From: Gossypium raimondii
Lineage: Eukaryota; Streptophyta; Magnoliopsida; Malvales; Malvaceae
Direction of reading: 5' to 3'
Assembly (NCBI RefSeq): GCF_025698545.1
Contig: NC_068576.1
Coordinates: 53,168,390 to 53,232,389 of the forward strand
DNA length: 64,000 bases
The first letter of the stretch is position 1. The number at the start of each line of letters is the position of its first letter. A program made the position numbers and the translations under genes. Below are positions 1-11,001 of this stretch, piece by piece. The notes under the pieces were generated by a model. That model was given only the letters and a program-made list of their open reading frames with translations, searched no databases and was not told the DNA's origin.

Positions 1-1123
1 ATAGTTTCAGTATTTAAGCAAGTAACCCAATCTGTGAACAAGTTTAGATAAAATAAAAATAAGTAAAAATAAAGTTTTTTTTATATATTTATATTATAGG
101 AAATATGAAATTTTATATAAACATGATCTATTATTATATAAAAATATAACAAAAAAGGCCCATTAAACTATTGGAACATGTGGGTTTTGCTTGCTATATA
201 ACCATGAGTTGTGGTGTAGTAGTTGCACACCTCATCCATTAACCAAGAGGTCGGAGTTCAATCCCCACCCATAGAAATGGAATACATTTCTTGAGCAACC
301 GTTTACTTCTTTAAAATGCACTTACGACAAGAGAATTTGTCATTACTACCGACAACAACCTAAGCCTACATTTCAAAAGACCAAAATAGGTGCTACCAAG
401 CAAGGAAAATCCAAGCAAACAATAAAATCTCAAGAAATACCTATTTAATAAAATGACCTCCAAATTATATATTTTTATTAGTATAGAATTCTTATTCTAT
501 AAAAGTTTCGAAAATGTGAAAATAAATTAATCTCCCCACTTAAAAACTCCCCAAATTTTTTCTTCTCAAATTTCTCTTGTTTTTTCAGGTAATCTCTCTA
601 AAATTCTTACAATATATGTGATCTATCTTTTAATACCTTCAAGTGACTCTTCCTAATTTGGTAACAACTATTCTTTCCTTCCAAATTTTATTGATATTAT
701 CTATAGAAAATTATGATTGTGGCTTTTCTTGTAATATATTAAGATTTTTATGCAATATTTTGAATGATTTTAAAATATTGATTTTGTATAAGATTTCTAA
801 CATCTTAATTGGGTAATAATTTTAGAGACAAATCCTTGAACAATTAGGATTGGTTGTTTTATAATATTGAATTTCTTGATTGTTGTTGCTAGTGTGTATC
901 TTTTGTTTGTGTTTACATTGTGTTTGACATAACACCATTTTTGTTTTGTGATAGAAAGCTACTAATCGTATGTTGGTTTCATGAACTTTGCAAATTCAGA
1001 ATTCATTTTTTTATTGTGTCTCAATTTATCTCATATTTACTACAATTTGCTCTAGTAATTTTATTTGACAAATAAGAAAAAAATTCAAATTTAGATATTG
1101 AATTTCAGCGTTGAATTTTATAT
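1..1123. other. AT-rich intergenic region
   Basis: No coding sequence is recognisable. Apart from the tRNA-derived SINE-like segment listed separately, the stretch is AT-rich sequence with short homopolymer runs and no convincing splice-bounded ORF. Confidence 0.6.
207..330 (+). mobile_element. tRNA-derived SINE-like element
   Basis: A pol III A-box match (TGGTGTAGTAG, 212-222, fitting TRGYNNARNNG) is followed about 33 bp later by a B-box match (GAGTTCAATCC, about 254-264). Box type, order and spacing are those of a tRNA promoter, but the flanks do not fold into a tRNA cloverleaf, which points to a tRNA-derived SINE head. The 3' end is a guess because no clear tail or target duplication was found. 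Confidence 0.45.
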
Positions 1124-3684
1124 CACTACACCAGAAAATGTTTTTAGCGGCTTTTTTTAGGCCTTTAGCGGCTCTTTTTAACGTCACTAAAGGCATTTGC
1201 GGCGCTTGAAGAAGCCGCTAACGACAACGTCGCTAACTTTTGCGGCGCTTACAGAAAAAAATGCCGCTAAAGAACATGTTCTTTAGCGGCGCCAAGAAAA
1301 TAAACGCCGCTAAAGATAATGTTCTTTAGCGGCGCTTAAGAAAAAACGCCGCTAAAGATCATGTTCTTTAGCGGCGCTTGAAAAACGCCGCTAAAGAACA
1401 TGATCTTTAGCGGCGCTTAAGAAGAAAACGCCGCTAAATATCATGTTCTTTAGCGGCGCTTAGGAAGAAAACGCTGTTTACATAAAATCAGAAATTTTGC
1501 GGCGTTTTCCACATAGCGCCGCTAAATCCAACCTTTAGTGGCGTTTCTACACTTGCGCCGCAAAAGCCATTCAATTCTCAAACAAAACTACACCATTTTG
1601 ACCAAATATTTAATAACTTTTTGCGGCGTTTTTGCTGAAAACGCCGCTAAATCTCACATCTTTTATTTATTTATTTATTTATTTATTGTATCTTTTATTA
1701 ATTGTATCTTTTAATTACTTTTGACAATGATAATACAATAATAATAAAATTTTATTAATTATTAAAACATTTGTACACTACTAAAAGTTTACTTTTATAT
1801 ACGTAATTAAATTTTAATATTTTAGACTAAATTGTTATAATATTTTCTTTTGCTTTTCTAGTTCTTATTTATTATTATACAAATACATAACGAATCAAGT
1901 ATTATATTTTTGGATTTAACCCATTTTGATATATTTTTAAAATATTAATTTATATTTATATTATTTTCATTTATATTAATCTAGAATATCTAAGATTAAA
2001 CACAAAAACGCTTAATTAATTGTTAAAAGCTAGCCCCAATCTGAAACCCTAAAATCATCAACCATATTATTTATCTGTAACCATCAAACCCCAAACTATA
2101 AACCACTATACTGTAAGCCTTAATTAATTGTAAATCCTAAACCCCAAACTATAAACCATTAACCCTAAACCTCAAACCCAAACCGTAAAACTTAAACCCT
2201 AAACCCGTCAATTAACCATTAAACATCAAACCACCAAACCATAAAATCCAAACCACAATATATCGTAGACATTAACCGTAGATCTTAAACCCTAAATTAA
2301 CCATAAACATTAAACCCGCAAACCACAAACAACAACCACCAAATCATAAACTCTAAACCCTAAAATTGGCCAAACCCCTAAAGTCTAAACCATAAGTCAT
2401 AAACCATAATCCTAAACCATATCTTTGGAAATTCAGGTGGCCAATGTGTTAGTTTAGTACATAACATATATTTTATATTATTTAATTATTTAATATAGGT
2501 GTGTTACAACGTGGCATGGATCCCAGTAAAATTAAAATGTTATTCTTTAATTAGTTTTCAAATAGTAGTATATATATATCTTTAAACCTTGAACATCAAA
2601 CCTTCAATCCCTAGCCCAAAATAAAAAATAGTATTTATACCATAAACCCTAAAACTCTATAGCAAAAATAAATCCTAAAATAATGGAAAAATAAATTAAG
2701 TTTCTTGTGGCGTTTTTAATATAAAGCGCCACTAAAAGTTACTCTATAGTAGCGTTTCCAAATAAGCGCCGCTAATGAATCTATATGTGAAGCCGAAACG
2801 ATGCGTTTTGGTCAAATTTTTTGCGGCGCTTAAGAAGAAGCGCCACTAAAAGCTGATCTATAGCGGCGTTTATGGGTAAGCGCCACTAAAGGCGCTGTAG
2901 CTCAAGACGAAACGTTGAGTTTCGGTTTAAAATTTTTCGGCGTTTGTTAGTTAAACGCCACTATTTATGGGATATAGCGGCGTTTTCTGGTAAGCGCCAC
3001 TAATGCCTTTATACGTCAAACCCAAACGATACGTTTTGTTCAAAATATTTGCGGCGATTGAGGAATAGCGCCACGAAAAGCTGATATATAGCGGCGTTTT
3101 CAGCTAAGCGCCGTTAAAGGCGCTATAGCTCAAGACGAAACGTTGCGTTTCGGTTTCAAAAGTTTCGGCATTTTTCGTTTACGCGCCGCTAATAGCGGGC
3201 TATAGCGGCGTTTTACACAAGCGCCACTATTGGCTCTATGCCTCATTTCCAAACGCTGCGTTTTGATTCACATATTTTGTGGCGCTTGTACTATAGCGTT
3301 GCTAATTATGTGCTTCAGTGGCGTTTTTACAGAAGCGCCACTAATTGTACTATACCTCAATATTGTACGCTGCGTATTGTTTAACATTTTTTGCGGTGCT
3401 TACAGACAAACGCCGCTAATTGTGCTCTATAGTGGCGTTTTTATAATGCGCCGCTACTGCCACTATTCCCGAATATTAAACGATGCGTTTTGTCAGATTT
3501 ATTACGGCGTTTTTGTTTAAAAACGCCACTAATGATGCTCTTTTGCGGCGTTTTCCTAGAAGCGCCGCTATTGTGGGATCTTTACCGGTGTTTTAGGATT
3601 AACGCCGCGAATGCCTGATTTTTAGAGGCGTTTTACCTACAAATGCCACAAAAAATGCCGCTAAAGCCCTCTTTTGGTGTAGTG
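1124..3684. mobile_element. non-autonomous CACTA (En/Spm-like) DNA transposon
   Basis: The left end starts CACTACACCAGAAAA and the right end is the inverse of CACTACACCAAAAG, the classic CACTA terminal inverted repeat. Just inside both ends are dense subterminal arrays of a short GC-rich motif (TTTAGCGGCG and its inverse CGCCGCTAAA) spaced every 30-70 bp: about 1140-1660 on the left and 2700-3680 on the right. The middle is AT-rich and carries telomere-like AACCCTAAA units. No transposase (TNPA or TNPD) is encoded, so the element would depend on a partner. The 3-bp flanks (TAT on the left, CGT on the right) do not match, so no target duplication is visible; the ends may have been rearranged after insertion. 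ORFs inside (for example 3230-3520) are by-products of the repeat. Confidence 0.82.
2035..2420. repeat. degenerate telomere-like repeat (AACCCTAAA units)
   Basis: About 390 bp made largely of variants of the plant telomere unit CCCTAAA (AACCCTAAACC, CATAAACCCTAAA and similar), interrupted and diverged. It lies in the core of the CACTA element, so it is transposon cargo and not a true chromosome end. Confidence 0.6.
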
Positions 3685-4000
3685 CGTGGGATAAAGGGTT
3701 CAGGCTTATTGAATTGGAATGTGATAATACCTTGATAGTCGAGTTGCTTTTAGCTGGATGGCATGCCGATAATAAATTAGTGGAGTTACGCTTAGTATAT
3801 TCCGAGATATTTGAATGAAGTGGTTGATCATATAACAAAAGGTACTATAATTAGGCTCACAGTTCTACCATGGTTTGAGGAGCCACCATCCTCTGTGGTT
3901 AATTTATTGTCGGGCTGATTGCAATATTTCCATGTAAATTTAATTTGAGAGTTTGATATAATTATTTTGTGCTATCTTTTTTTTATCAAAAAAAAAATAA
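3685..4000 (+). pseudogene. 3' end of an L1-type LINE (RNase H tail plus poly-A)
   Basis: Directly after the CACTA right end, the plus strand reads a short RNase H-like segment (WDKGFRLIELECDN, then LIVELLLAGWHADNK). Plant LINE ORF2 proteins end with this kind of domain. Stops and frameshifts follow, then an A-rich tail at about 3986-3998. No matching domain half is found left of the CACTA element, so the copy was truncated or rearranged there. Confidence 0.5.
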
Positions 4001-4647
4001 TGTGTGTGGTTTTTTCTAAGCATTTTATTTATTTATTTTTATAAAGAGTATAAGGAAACTTAATTAATTTGATATCAACCAGAATAAAAAATTACTGATA
4101 TACCATCAGCAACTTAGACATACCAGACCAAACAAACAAATACCTCAATAAATACATAAAAGCCAAAGGAATTAAAACACAAAAATATGAACCACCATGT
4201 TCGATCATAAAACTCTCTTGACACCTGCTTCGGCTAAAGCTCCACAACCAAGGAGTACATCTTCCATCATTTCAAATAAATTGGAAGAACGTTCTTACTA
4301 TAAAATTTTGATTTAACAAAAAAATAATTAACAACTTGGAGAAATTTAATTGTCATGAATGTACTGTCTAAGCTTTTTGGATGTCGATATTAGTGATGGT
4401 ATTTTTTAGATCCCATCCTAAATATCATTGAATTCAATTGACTCGTCATGATCTTCTTATTTTTACAAAAGGGACAGTTGATTCAATAGTTGGGGTATGG
4501 AGTATTTTGAAATATTTCTATCAAATTTCAATGCTGCAATAAAATGTTGCTAAGATTTTTTTTGCACTGGCGTCTCAAATTAGGATATGGAATAGATTCA
4601 TCTCACTACTAGGTTTAAAAAGGGAGAGTGGATGGATTAAGGTTGGT

Positions 4648-5214
4648 GGCAGTTTCTGTCTCATGGATGGATTAAGGTGAATGTGGATAGTTCTCTGTCA
4701 AGTACTAGACCAATGGCAATCATAGAGGAGTAGTGAGAGGACCGAATGGAGGATGGATGGGGGCTTTTTCAGATGGTAAGATGATTGCCTGATTTTTTTC
4801 AGGTTGAAGCTCTAGTACTACTCGAGGGCTTAAAGTTAGCTTGGACAAAAGGATACCACCAAACCAAGTGGAGATTGAGAGTGATAGTGCTATATTGATT
4901 TCTGTCGTATAGAATAGGTTTGCAGCGAGCAACATTTACAGTAAAGTTCAACTTATGCATGATTGGTGCTTTAAAGATTGGAATGTGACTTTCCGTCAGA
5001 TTGTGAGGGACAACAATAGGATGGTAGACTGTCTTACTAGAGAAGCTCAAGGCGGGATGGAGAAATTATTTATTCATGTGGATCCACCTATATATGTGAG
5101 GAACTTACTTGAAGACGACTTTGTCGTGCGATGAGAATTCCACCTGTTAAAGATTAAGTTTAGTGTAGTTAGCCTTGGCTAATTTTTCATATTTACCAAA
5201 ATAAAAAAAAAATT
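4648..5214 (+). pseudogene. LINE RNase H domain remnant with A-rich 3' end
   Basis: Across shifting frames the plus strand encodes the RNase H module found at the C-terminus of plant LINE proteins: WIKVNVDSS at the start, then VEALVLLEGLKLAW and VEIESDSAILIS, and finally VRDNNRMVDCLTREA. In-frame stops (for example after MAIIEE) and at least two frameshifts show it is dead. The sequence ends in an A-run near 5200-5210, as expected for a LINE 3' terminus. Confidence 0.65.
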
Positions 5215-5366
5215 TGAAGAATATAAAAGAGTAGAGAAATGGGACTTTTAAGGAGAAGTATTAATAGGTTGGATTATGTCAATTTATAACTTTGTATAGA
5301 GTGAAATATTCTTTAAGCAGTAGATAGTTTTCTACTTTTTGCAGTAGTTTGTAGCATATTTTTTTA

Positions 5367-6175
5367 AGGGTGTTTAAATAGTCGATTTAGTTAATTCCTA
5401 AATCAAATTATTATTAACTGAATTAATCAAAACCATAAAAATTTTAACCTTAACTATTAATTGAATCGATTTTTTAAAAAATCTTTTAATTGATCGAAAT
5501 AATTTCGGTTAATTTAAGCAGTTAATCGAATTAATGAAAAATTTTACATTTTTTCCTTTGTTTTGTTCAAATAAGTTTGAAACGATAAAAAATACCATTG
5601 CAATGTTTTTTTTCTTTTAATTCAAAAAAAAGAAAAGAAAAACAACAAATAACTCCATAACAACACTAATTTAAAATCATCATAATTAAAAACAAGAAAG
5701 TTTGAGATTTTGAGTGATGAAATGAAAAAAGAATTGATAAAAATTCAAGTCTGGTGTCAAAGTGATGCCCACTTAAGCTTTGTTTTGAGTTTAATGATGG
5801 AAAGAAAAAAAAAACTCAAGGCTTCTTTCTTTTATGGTTTTTACTTTTATTTATTTATTTAGTTTAAAATATATAAATCTATTATCATATTAAGCCTATT
5901 ATAATAATTCGTATAAATCTATTTAGTTTTAAGTTCATTCTTTAATTTTTATATTTTGGGTTACATAATATATTAGACCTATTTAATATATTGAGCTTAT
6001 AATATTTTATTAATAATAATTTTAATTAATTGATTAATTACCCGATTTAGAATCGAATTAACCATTAGTCAAAAAATTTTAAAAATCCTTAATAGATCCC
6101 TGATCGAATTAAATTCAATGACTGATCGATTAACTGAAATAACTCTATTAAAATCGAATTATACAAAACACTACT
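5367..6175. mobile_element. old hAT-like inverted-repeat element (relic)
   Basis: The left edge (AAGGGTGTTTAAATAGTCG) and the inverse of the right edge (TAAGTAGTGTTTTGTATAATTCG) are related. Both subterminal regions are rich in TCGGTTAATT/AATTAACCGA-type words, as in the better-preserved MITE at 47411-47889. The core is AT-rich and non-coding. Boundaries are approximate. Confidence 0.35.
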
Positions 6176-8421
6176 TATTAGATAATAAAAAATTTATTTA
6201 AAAAACCTGGAAGAATTTAGTGTAATTAAGTATGTTTATAAATTACAATATTTATGGACTAAGTTTTAGTAATCTGAGTAAATTTAGATTTAAATATTCT
6301 TTGTTTTTAAAGTTGTATAACAGATTTTCCAACTCCATCAAGTTTAAATAAATAAAAGGTATAATTAATTTCAGTATTTATATCTTTTGTTAATTTTGTC
6401 TTTATTATTATCAGTTAAATTTAATTATTAATCTTTAAAATTATATGTCATGTCAATAAATAATTGTTTTATATATAATCTATGTGTATTTCATACTAAC
6501 ATAATACTATTTATTTTATATGTCACTTAAATAAATAATTTAAAATTTATAAAAATATTTAAAAATCATTAAAATAAAATAATAGCATGAAGTACAACCG
6601 ATTACTATATGGCTAGTCATATTTAAAATTTTAACGTTTTGATCATTTTCGTTAAAAACCAACAATTGATGATTAAATTCGATTTTTTAAAAGATTGAAG
6701 GTTAAATTTAACTAAAAATAAATGAAAATATTAAGGTCTAAATTTTATTATATGGTTGTTGAAATGATCATATGTACTCACCAATGCAGTGCTACCATAA
6801 TTGTTTAACAGCAATATCCAGTATGATCATAGCTACCTTACCTCGCCGAATATGAATCTTCACCTTTTTTATTATATTTAAAATAAAATTAATGATTCAT
6901 CAGTCACTTCACCCACCGTTTCACAAGTCTGCAAGTGTTCAGATTTCCGTGGTGTTTTAATAATAGTATTGACCATGGGCGTTGGCGAACTACTTTGTAA
7001 AGATATTGACACTACTAGTACTGTTGGGAAAGAAGCTCATTTCAGTTTCAAAATATTGCAAAAGGGAGAGTTCAAAGATCATGTGTTTATTCAAATCCTA
7101 GTGGTCATTGTGATAATTTCCAGACTCTAGCTTTTGATGCTGAAATTTATGCTATGCTGGTGCTTTTTCCGGTGTTACTGGTGCATCTTTAACTGGCTAT
7201 TGCAAGACCAAGCTAGGTATTAAATTGAATTATTTTTTTTAAAGGGGTCAAAAACAAAACAAAAAATTATTCAAAGGCCTAAAAAGGCTTAATTGAATAA
7301 ATAATTATCAGGAGGGACTAAAATTGAGAAAACTTCATTTAATCAAGGGGTGTCGCGAGATACCGAGCAAAGTCCAAAATTTGCTGGTGAAACAGTGGTG
7401 ACGACGACAATGGCATTACATTTGCATGCTATATCTCGCATGCACGTTAAAGAGCAAAGTTTTGATAATTCCATACCCTGTTTTTATTTTCTTTTTTGGC
7501 GAAAGTATGTGTCAAATGCCTGCATGCACACATGATGTATTACAGTTTAATACAAAGAAGAAAACAAAAACAAAAAAAATACGTTTTATCCACTGAAAGT
7601 GCCTTGCAAGTTATTGTTCAACGCATGCGCGTGTTGTGTTTGTGCATGCATGTCATACAAGACTTAACCAGATAAGGGCAAGCATCGGGAACCAAATTGG
7701 TTTGAGTTATTTGACCTCATGAGCTAATGATTAATTTATATGCAAGGAATATGAGATTAGAAAGTACGTAGGGTTTTTTGGTTAGATACGTAATGAAGTC
7801 CAGCGTTGAGCTATATGTTGAGGAAAAGGGTCCACCTTGAACTATACCCACCTAAGCCAAGAGATACAAGTCAAACGTTTACCCTTAATCCACTCTACTT
7901 ATTATATAGTATATATGTTCAAAATTTCTCATTATCAAGAAATGGTGTATGCGTCATAAGGTGTTGAAATGAGGTCTGAGATGGACACGTTTACATTGGG
8001 TCTTTTTTATAAAACATATTACTAACCAACAAATCAGCGGCTACAAATCTAGGTTTTCAATCAAATGCACGTGTCTTTCAAGGCATTATGGTACGTTAAC
8101 TTGTTATCATATTCATACGTCCTCCATGTCAAAGATACTTGTGCTCTCTCTCTTATTAATTTGAGCAAACTCCCAAAGACTTATCTGACACAAAGGGGAG
8201 AAGGGTAAAGTAAATGAATCCAACCAATATGAATATAAGGAGTCGTGGAAATTAAGGTTTTTGAAACTGATATGAAGACCATTAGTTACTAATGTAAGTA
8301 TTGGATCTAAACAATATTTTATTATTACAACTTGCGACAATCATCAATCATGTAATTAGAATTCCATTATAATTATATATATATAAAAAAGAGTAAAAAT
8401 GAGATTGAGAGATTAAGAAAC
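6176..8421. other. intergenic region, no recognisable gene
   Basis: AT-rich sequence with decayed repeat-like phrases (6330-6740). A stretch at 6975-7220 has weak coding character but is broken by stops and matches no family I recognise. The short ORF at 7350-7535 has no family features and no splice context. Confidence 0.5.
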
Positions 8422-8812
8422 TGTAATTAAGCTACCCTAGATTTTCACATTTTCCTCTACAAACACCAAGGATTTACGGAATGGTGATTATAAATCCATT
8501 TATTTATTTATTTGAAGATAGGGGTGTTTGTGGAGGAAAATGTGAAAATCTAGGTACGAGCGAAGTCAGAACAATTTTTTAGGTGGGGTCGAATGAAATT
8601 TTAATTTTTTATAGTCTATATCTTTATAATTTTTAAAGAATTAAATTAAATTTTTATAGTTTTAGGGGGTCAAAGTATAATTTTACATTTACTAATTTAA
8701 AATTTTAAAAAATTTTAAAGTGCTTAAATAATAATTTTTCATTTCAGGGGCAGGGCCCCGGCACCTGCCAACCCCCTTAACTTTGCCTTTGAATCTAGGG
8801 GTAGCTTAATTA
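8422..8812. repeat. 47-nt-arm hairpin interrupted by a later insertion
   Basis: 8438-8468 is complementary to 8524-8553 over about 30 nt with only a G:U-type difference, and the loop is about 53-55 nt. The stem then continues: 8422-8437 pairs with 8799-8812, which lies beyond a 237-bp insertion. With the insertion removed, the arms are about 47 nt with one bulged base. No protein is encoded. It could be a small foldback MITE or a hairpin-RNA locus; I do not recognise a known miRNA in it. Confidence 0.75.
8555..8791. mobile_element. 237-bp insertion with 8-bp target duplication
   Basis: The segment is flanked on both sides by AATCTAGG (8547-8554 and 8792-8799) and interrupts the right arm of the hairpin. 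An 8-bp duplication fits a hAT-type insertion. Terminal inverted repeats are poor (TACGAGCGAAGTC against CAAAGGCAAAGTT), so the superfamily is uncertain. The inside is AT-rich with a GC-rich patch near the right end. Confidence 0.6.
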
Positions 8813-10000
8813 CAACAACTTGGTAAGTGCTTAGAATCTTTTTTATATCCGTTATTAAATCCAAATTCAATATTTTAAAATAAAACATTTTTTAGGGATT
8901 TAGATCAATCTTAAAACTATATAATATAATATGTAAAATTTAATTTTATATAATTACATATATAATATTTTAATTAGACTCAATTTTCATAAATTATTAA
9001 TATTATTATCATATATTGCATATAAAATAGTATATTAATATATTTTATTTTTAATTAAGTACAATTAAATTAAAATTAATGTTTTATACATATAATTAAA
9101 GTAAAATAAAATATTTATACGTATAATTACTGGAAATTAAAGTTTATATACACACTGAACCATAGAAGTTTATAATTCTCTTGAACTCTTGAAGAAGGGA
9201 ATAATGTCACATTTATATAACCTTTTGGATTAAAATATAACATTATTAAAAAAATGTTAAATTTATTGGTGTGACATTTTGAAATTAAAAAATTTTACTT
9301 AATAGTTTTGTAATTTAAAAATAACATTGCAATTAACTTGAATTTGACAACAAAAACTTTAATAATATTATCAATTGAATCTAAATTTTGAAATCTGAAA
9401 GGTAGAGGAACTAAATTTTTAAAATAAAAATATATGGATTAAATTTTAAAACTTCAAAAAATACAGAAATTTATGACAAATTTTAACCTTAGTATTTAGG
9501 TCCTTCAATTAAAAATAATATAAAATATAATTACGTGGCAAATAATATTATGAAACAAATCCATAAATTTCCCAAATATAATAATGTCCGTAAATCAAAA
9601 GGTTAAAATTAGGGGGCACATGTAAACGTAGTGATGACGAAATGGGTGATGGAATGATGGAGTAAGCTTGAAATGAGGGAGGGTGAGTGGGGGGTTTTTT
9701 GTAGGAAAATGGGATGAAAATTTTTTGGGTGAATACTTCGATATAGCAATTTTGATTGGGTCATCCATCATCCCATCTCTCTCTCTTTTGTGTATCTACT
9801 CACACCAGAACACCCCGTTTTCGTTCCAACGTCGCTTTCTTAAACCAACGGTGGACCCGGCCTGGGATATCCTCCCACTCTATAATTTCCCAAATTATAT
9901 TCATATATATATATATATATATTTACTAGGTTAAATTACATAATCTCCATATTATTTATTTATTTTTATATATCGGCCTTTGAAAGCTGCTCGAGGACTT
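8813..10000. other. upstream region of the MYB gene
   Basis: Mostly AT-rich non-coding sequence. 9230-9490 contains the half of a dispersed inverted repeat related to the element at 51853-52220 (shared phrases such as GGATTAAATTTTAAA). A TA dinucleotide run lies at about 9903-9922. No other gene is visible. Confidence 0.5.
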
Positions 10001-10008
10001 TATATAAA
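10001..10008 (+). promoter_or_regulatory. TATA box of the MYB gene
   Basis: TATATAAA lies about 105 bp upstream of the MYB start codon, a normal distance for a plant gene with a leader of about 75 nt. No other TATA-like word with the right spacing precedes the ATG. Confidence 0.55.
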
Positions 10009-10111
10009 GGTGGAAGTGGGGCTTTCGGGTCCTTACAGGTATAGAGTTGGTGAGATTAATTACTTGTCTTGCTATTGATACTACTTAGTTTGTGCTTAGT
10101 ACGACCAAGTT

Positions 10112-11001
10112 ATGGGTAGGCAGCCTTGTTGTGACAAACTGGGAGTGAAAAAGGGGCCCTGGACTGCTGAGGAAGACCAGAAACTCATCAACTTTATTCT
10201 TACCAATGGGCAGTGTTGCTGGCGTGCTCTCCCTAAGCTGGCCGGCCTCCGCCGCTGTGGCAAGAGCTGCCGCCTTCGCTGGACTAATTATCTTCGGCCT
10301 GACTTGAAGAGAGGCCTGCTTTCCGAGGCTGAAGAACAGTTGGTTATTGACCTTCATGCCCGTCTTGGCAATAGGTGAATTGCTTGGAGCAGTTTGATTA
10401 TTATCTTTGATTGGGACAGCTTATAGTTAAAGCAATTAATTGACATTGGTTATTGTTGTTTTGTTTTATCAGGTGGTCGAAGATTGCAGCCAGGTTGCCA
10501 GGCAGAACCGATAATGAGATCAAGAACCACTGGAACACCCACATCAAGAAAAAACTTGTTAAAATGGGAATCGACCCTGTTACTCACGAGCCTTTAAACA
10601 AACAATCTAAGACCGAACAAAGTCCTTCCCATGGTCACAATTCTGCAGATAATCATATCACAGAGAACGACGGCACCGCCGCCAACTCGTCAGAGGATAA
10701 TTCCAGTACTACACCAACTGAGAATTGCTCCACCACCGATGACTCCATTTTGTTAGACAGCATTTGCAACGATGAATCTTTATTGACAAGCTTATGGCTG
10801 GATGAACCTCCCCTGGCTGATGATTCATGGAACAGCACCGTACCCGCAGCTGAAACTTGTAATGATCAGACAAGCTTGCCATCTTGGGAAGACAGCATCG
10901 CATGGTTGCTGGACTGTCAGGATTTTGGGATCCATGACTTTGGGTTCGATTGCCTAAACGACAATGAATTAAACACGACCAACACGTACGCAAAACAGTA
11001 G
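10112..11001 (+). CDS. MYB42: R2R3-MYB transcription factor, MYB42/MYB85/ODORANT1 type
   Basis: Two exons, 10112-10374 and 10473-11001, joined AG|gtgaat...cag|G, give 263 aa. Repeat R2 (about residues 14-61) has W17, W37 and W57; R3 (about 67-112) has L70 in place of the first Trp, then W89 and W108, ending with [15 protein letters not shown]. The N-terminus MGRQPCCDK and the linker [13 protein letters not shown] are typical of the MYB20/43/42/85 group. The C-terminal motif [16 protein letters not shown] points to the MYB42/MYB85/ODO1 branch. Members regulate the phenylpropanoid and lignin pathways during secondary wall formation, or phenylpropanoid scent in petunia. The intron in R3 (LGNR|W) is present, but the usual first intron in R2 (near G45) is absent, so R2 is coded without a break. 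The family call is firm; the exact orthologue is inferred. Confidence 0.93.

Noticed and set aside
3230-3520. 96-codon ORF on the plus strand
   Set aside because: It runs through the subterminal repeat array of the CACTA element and has a Cys/Ile-rich, repeat-driven composition without any domain.
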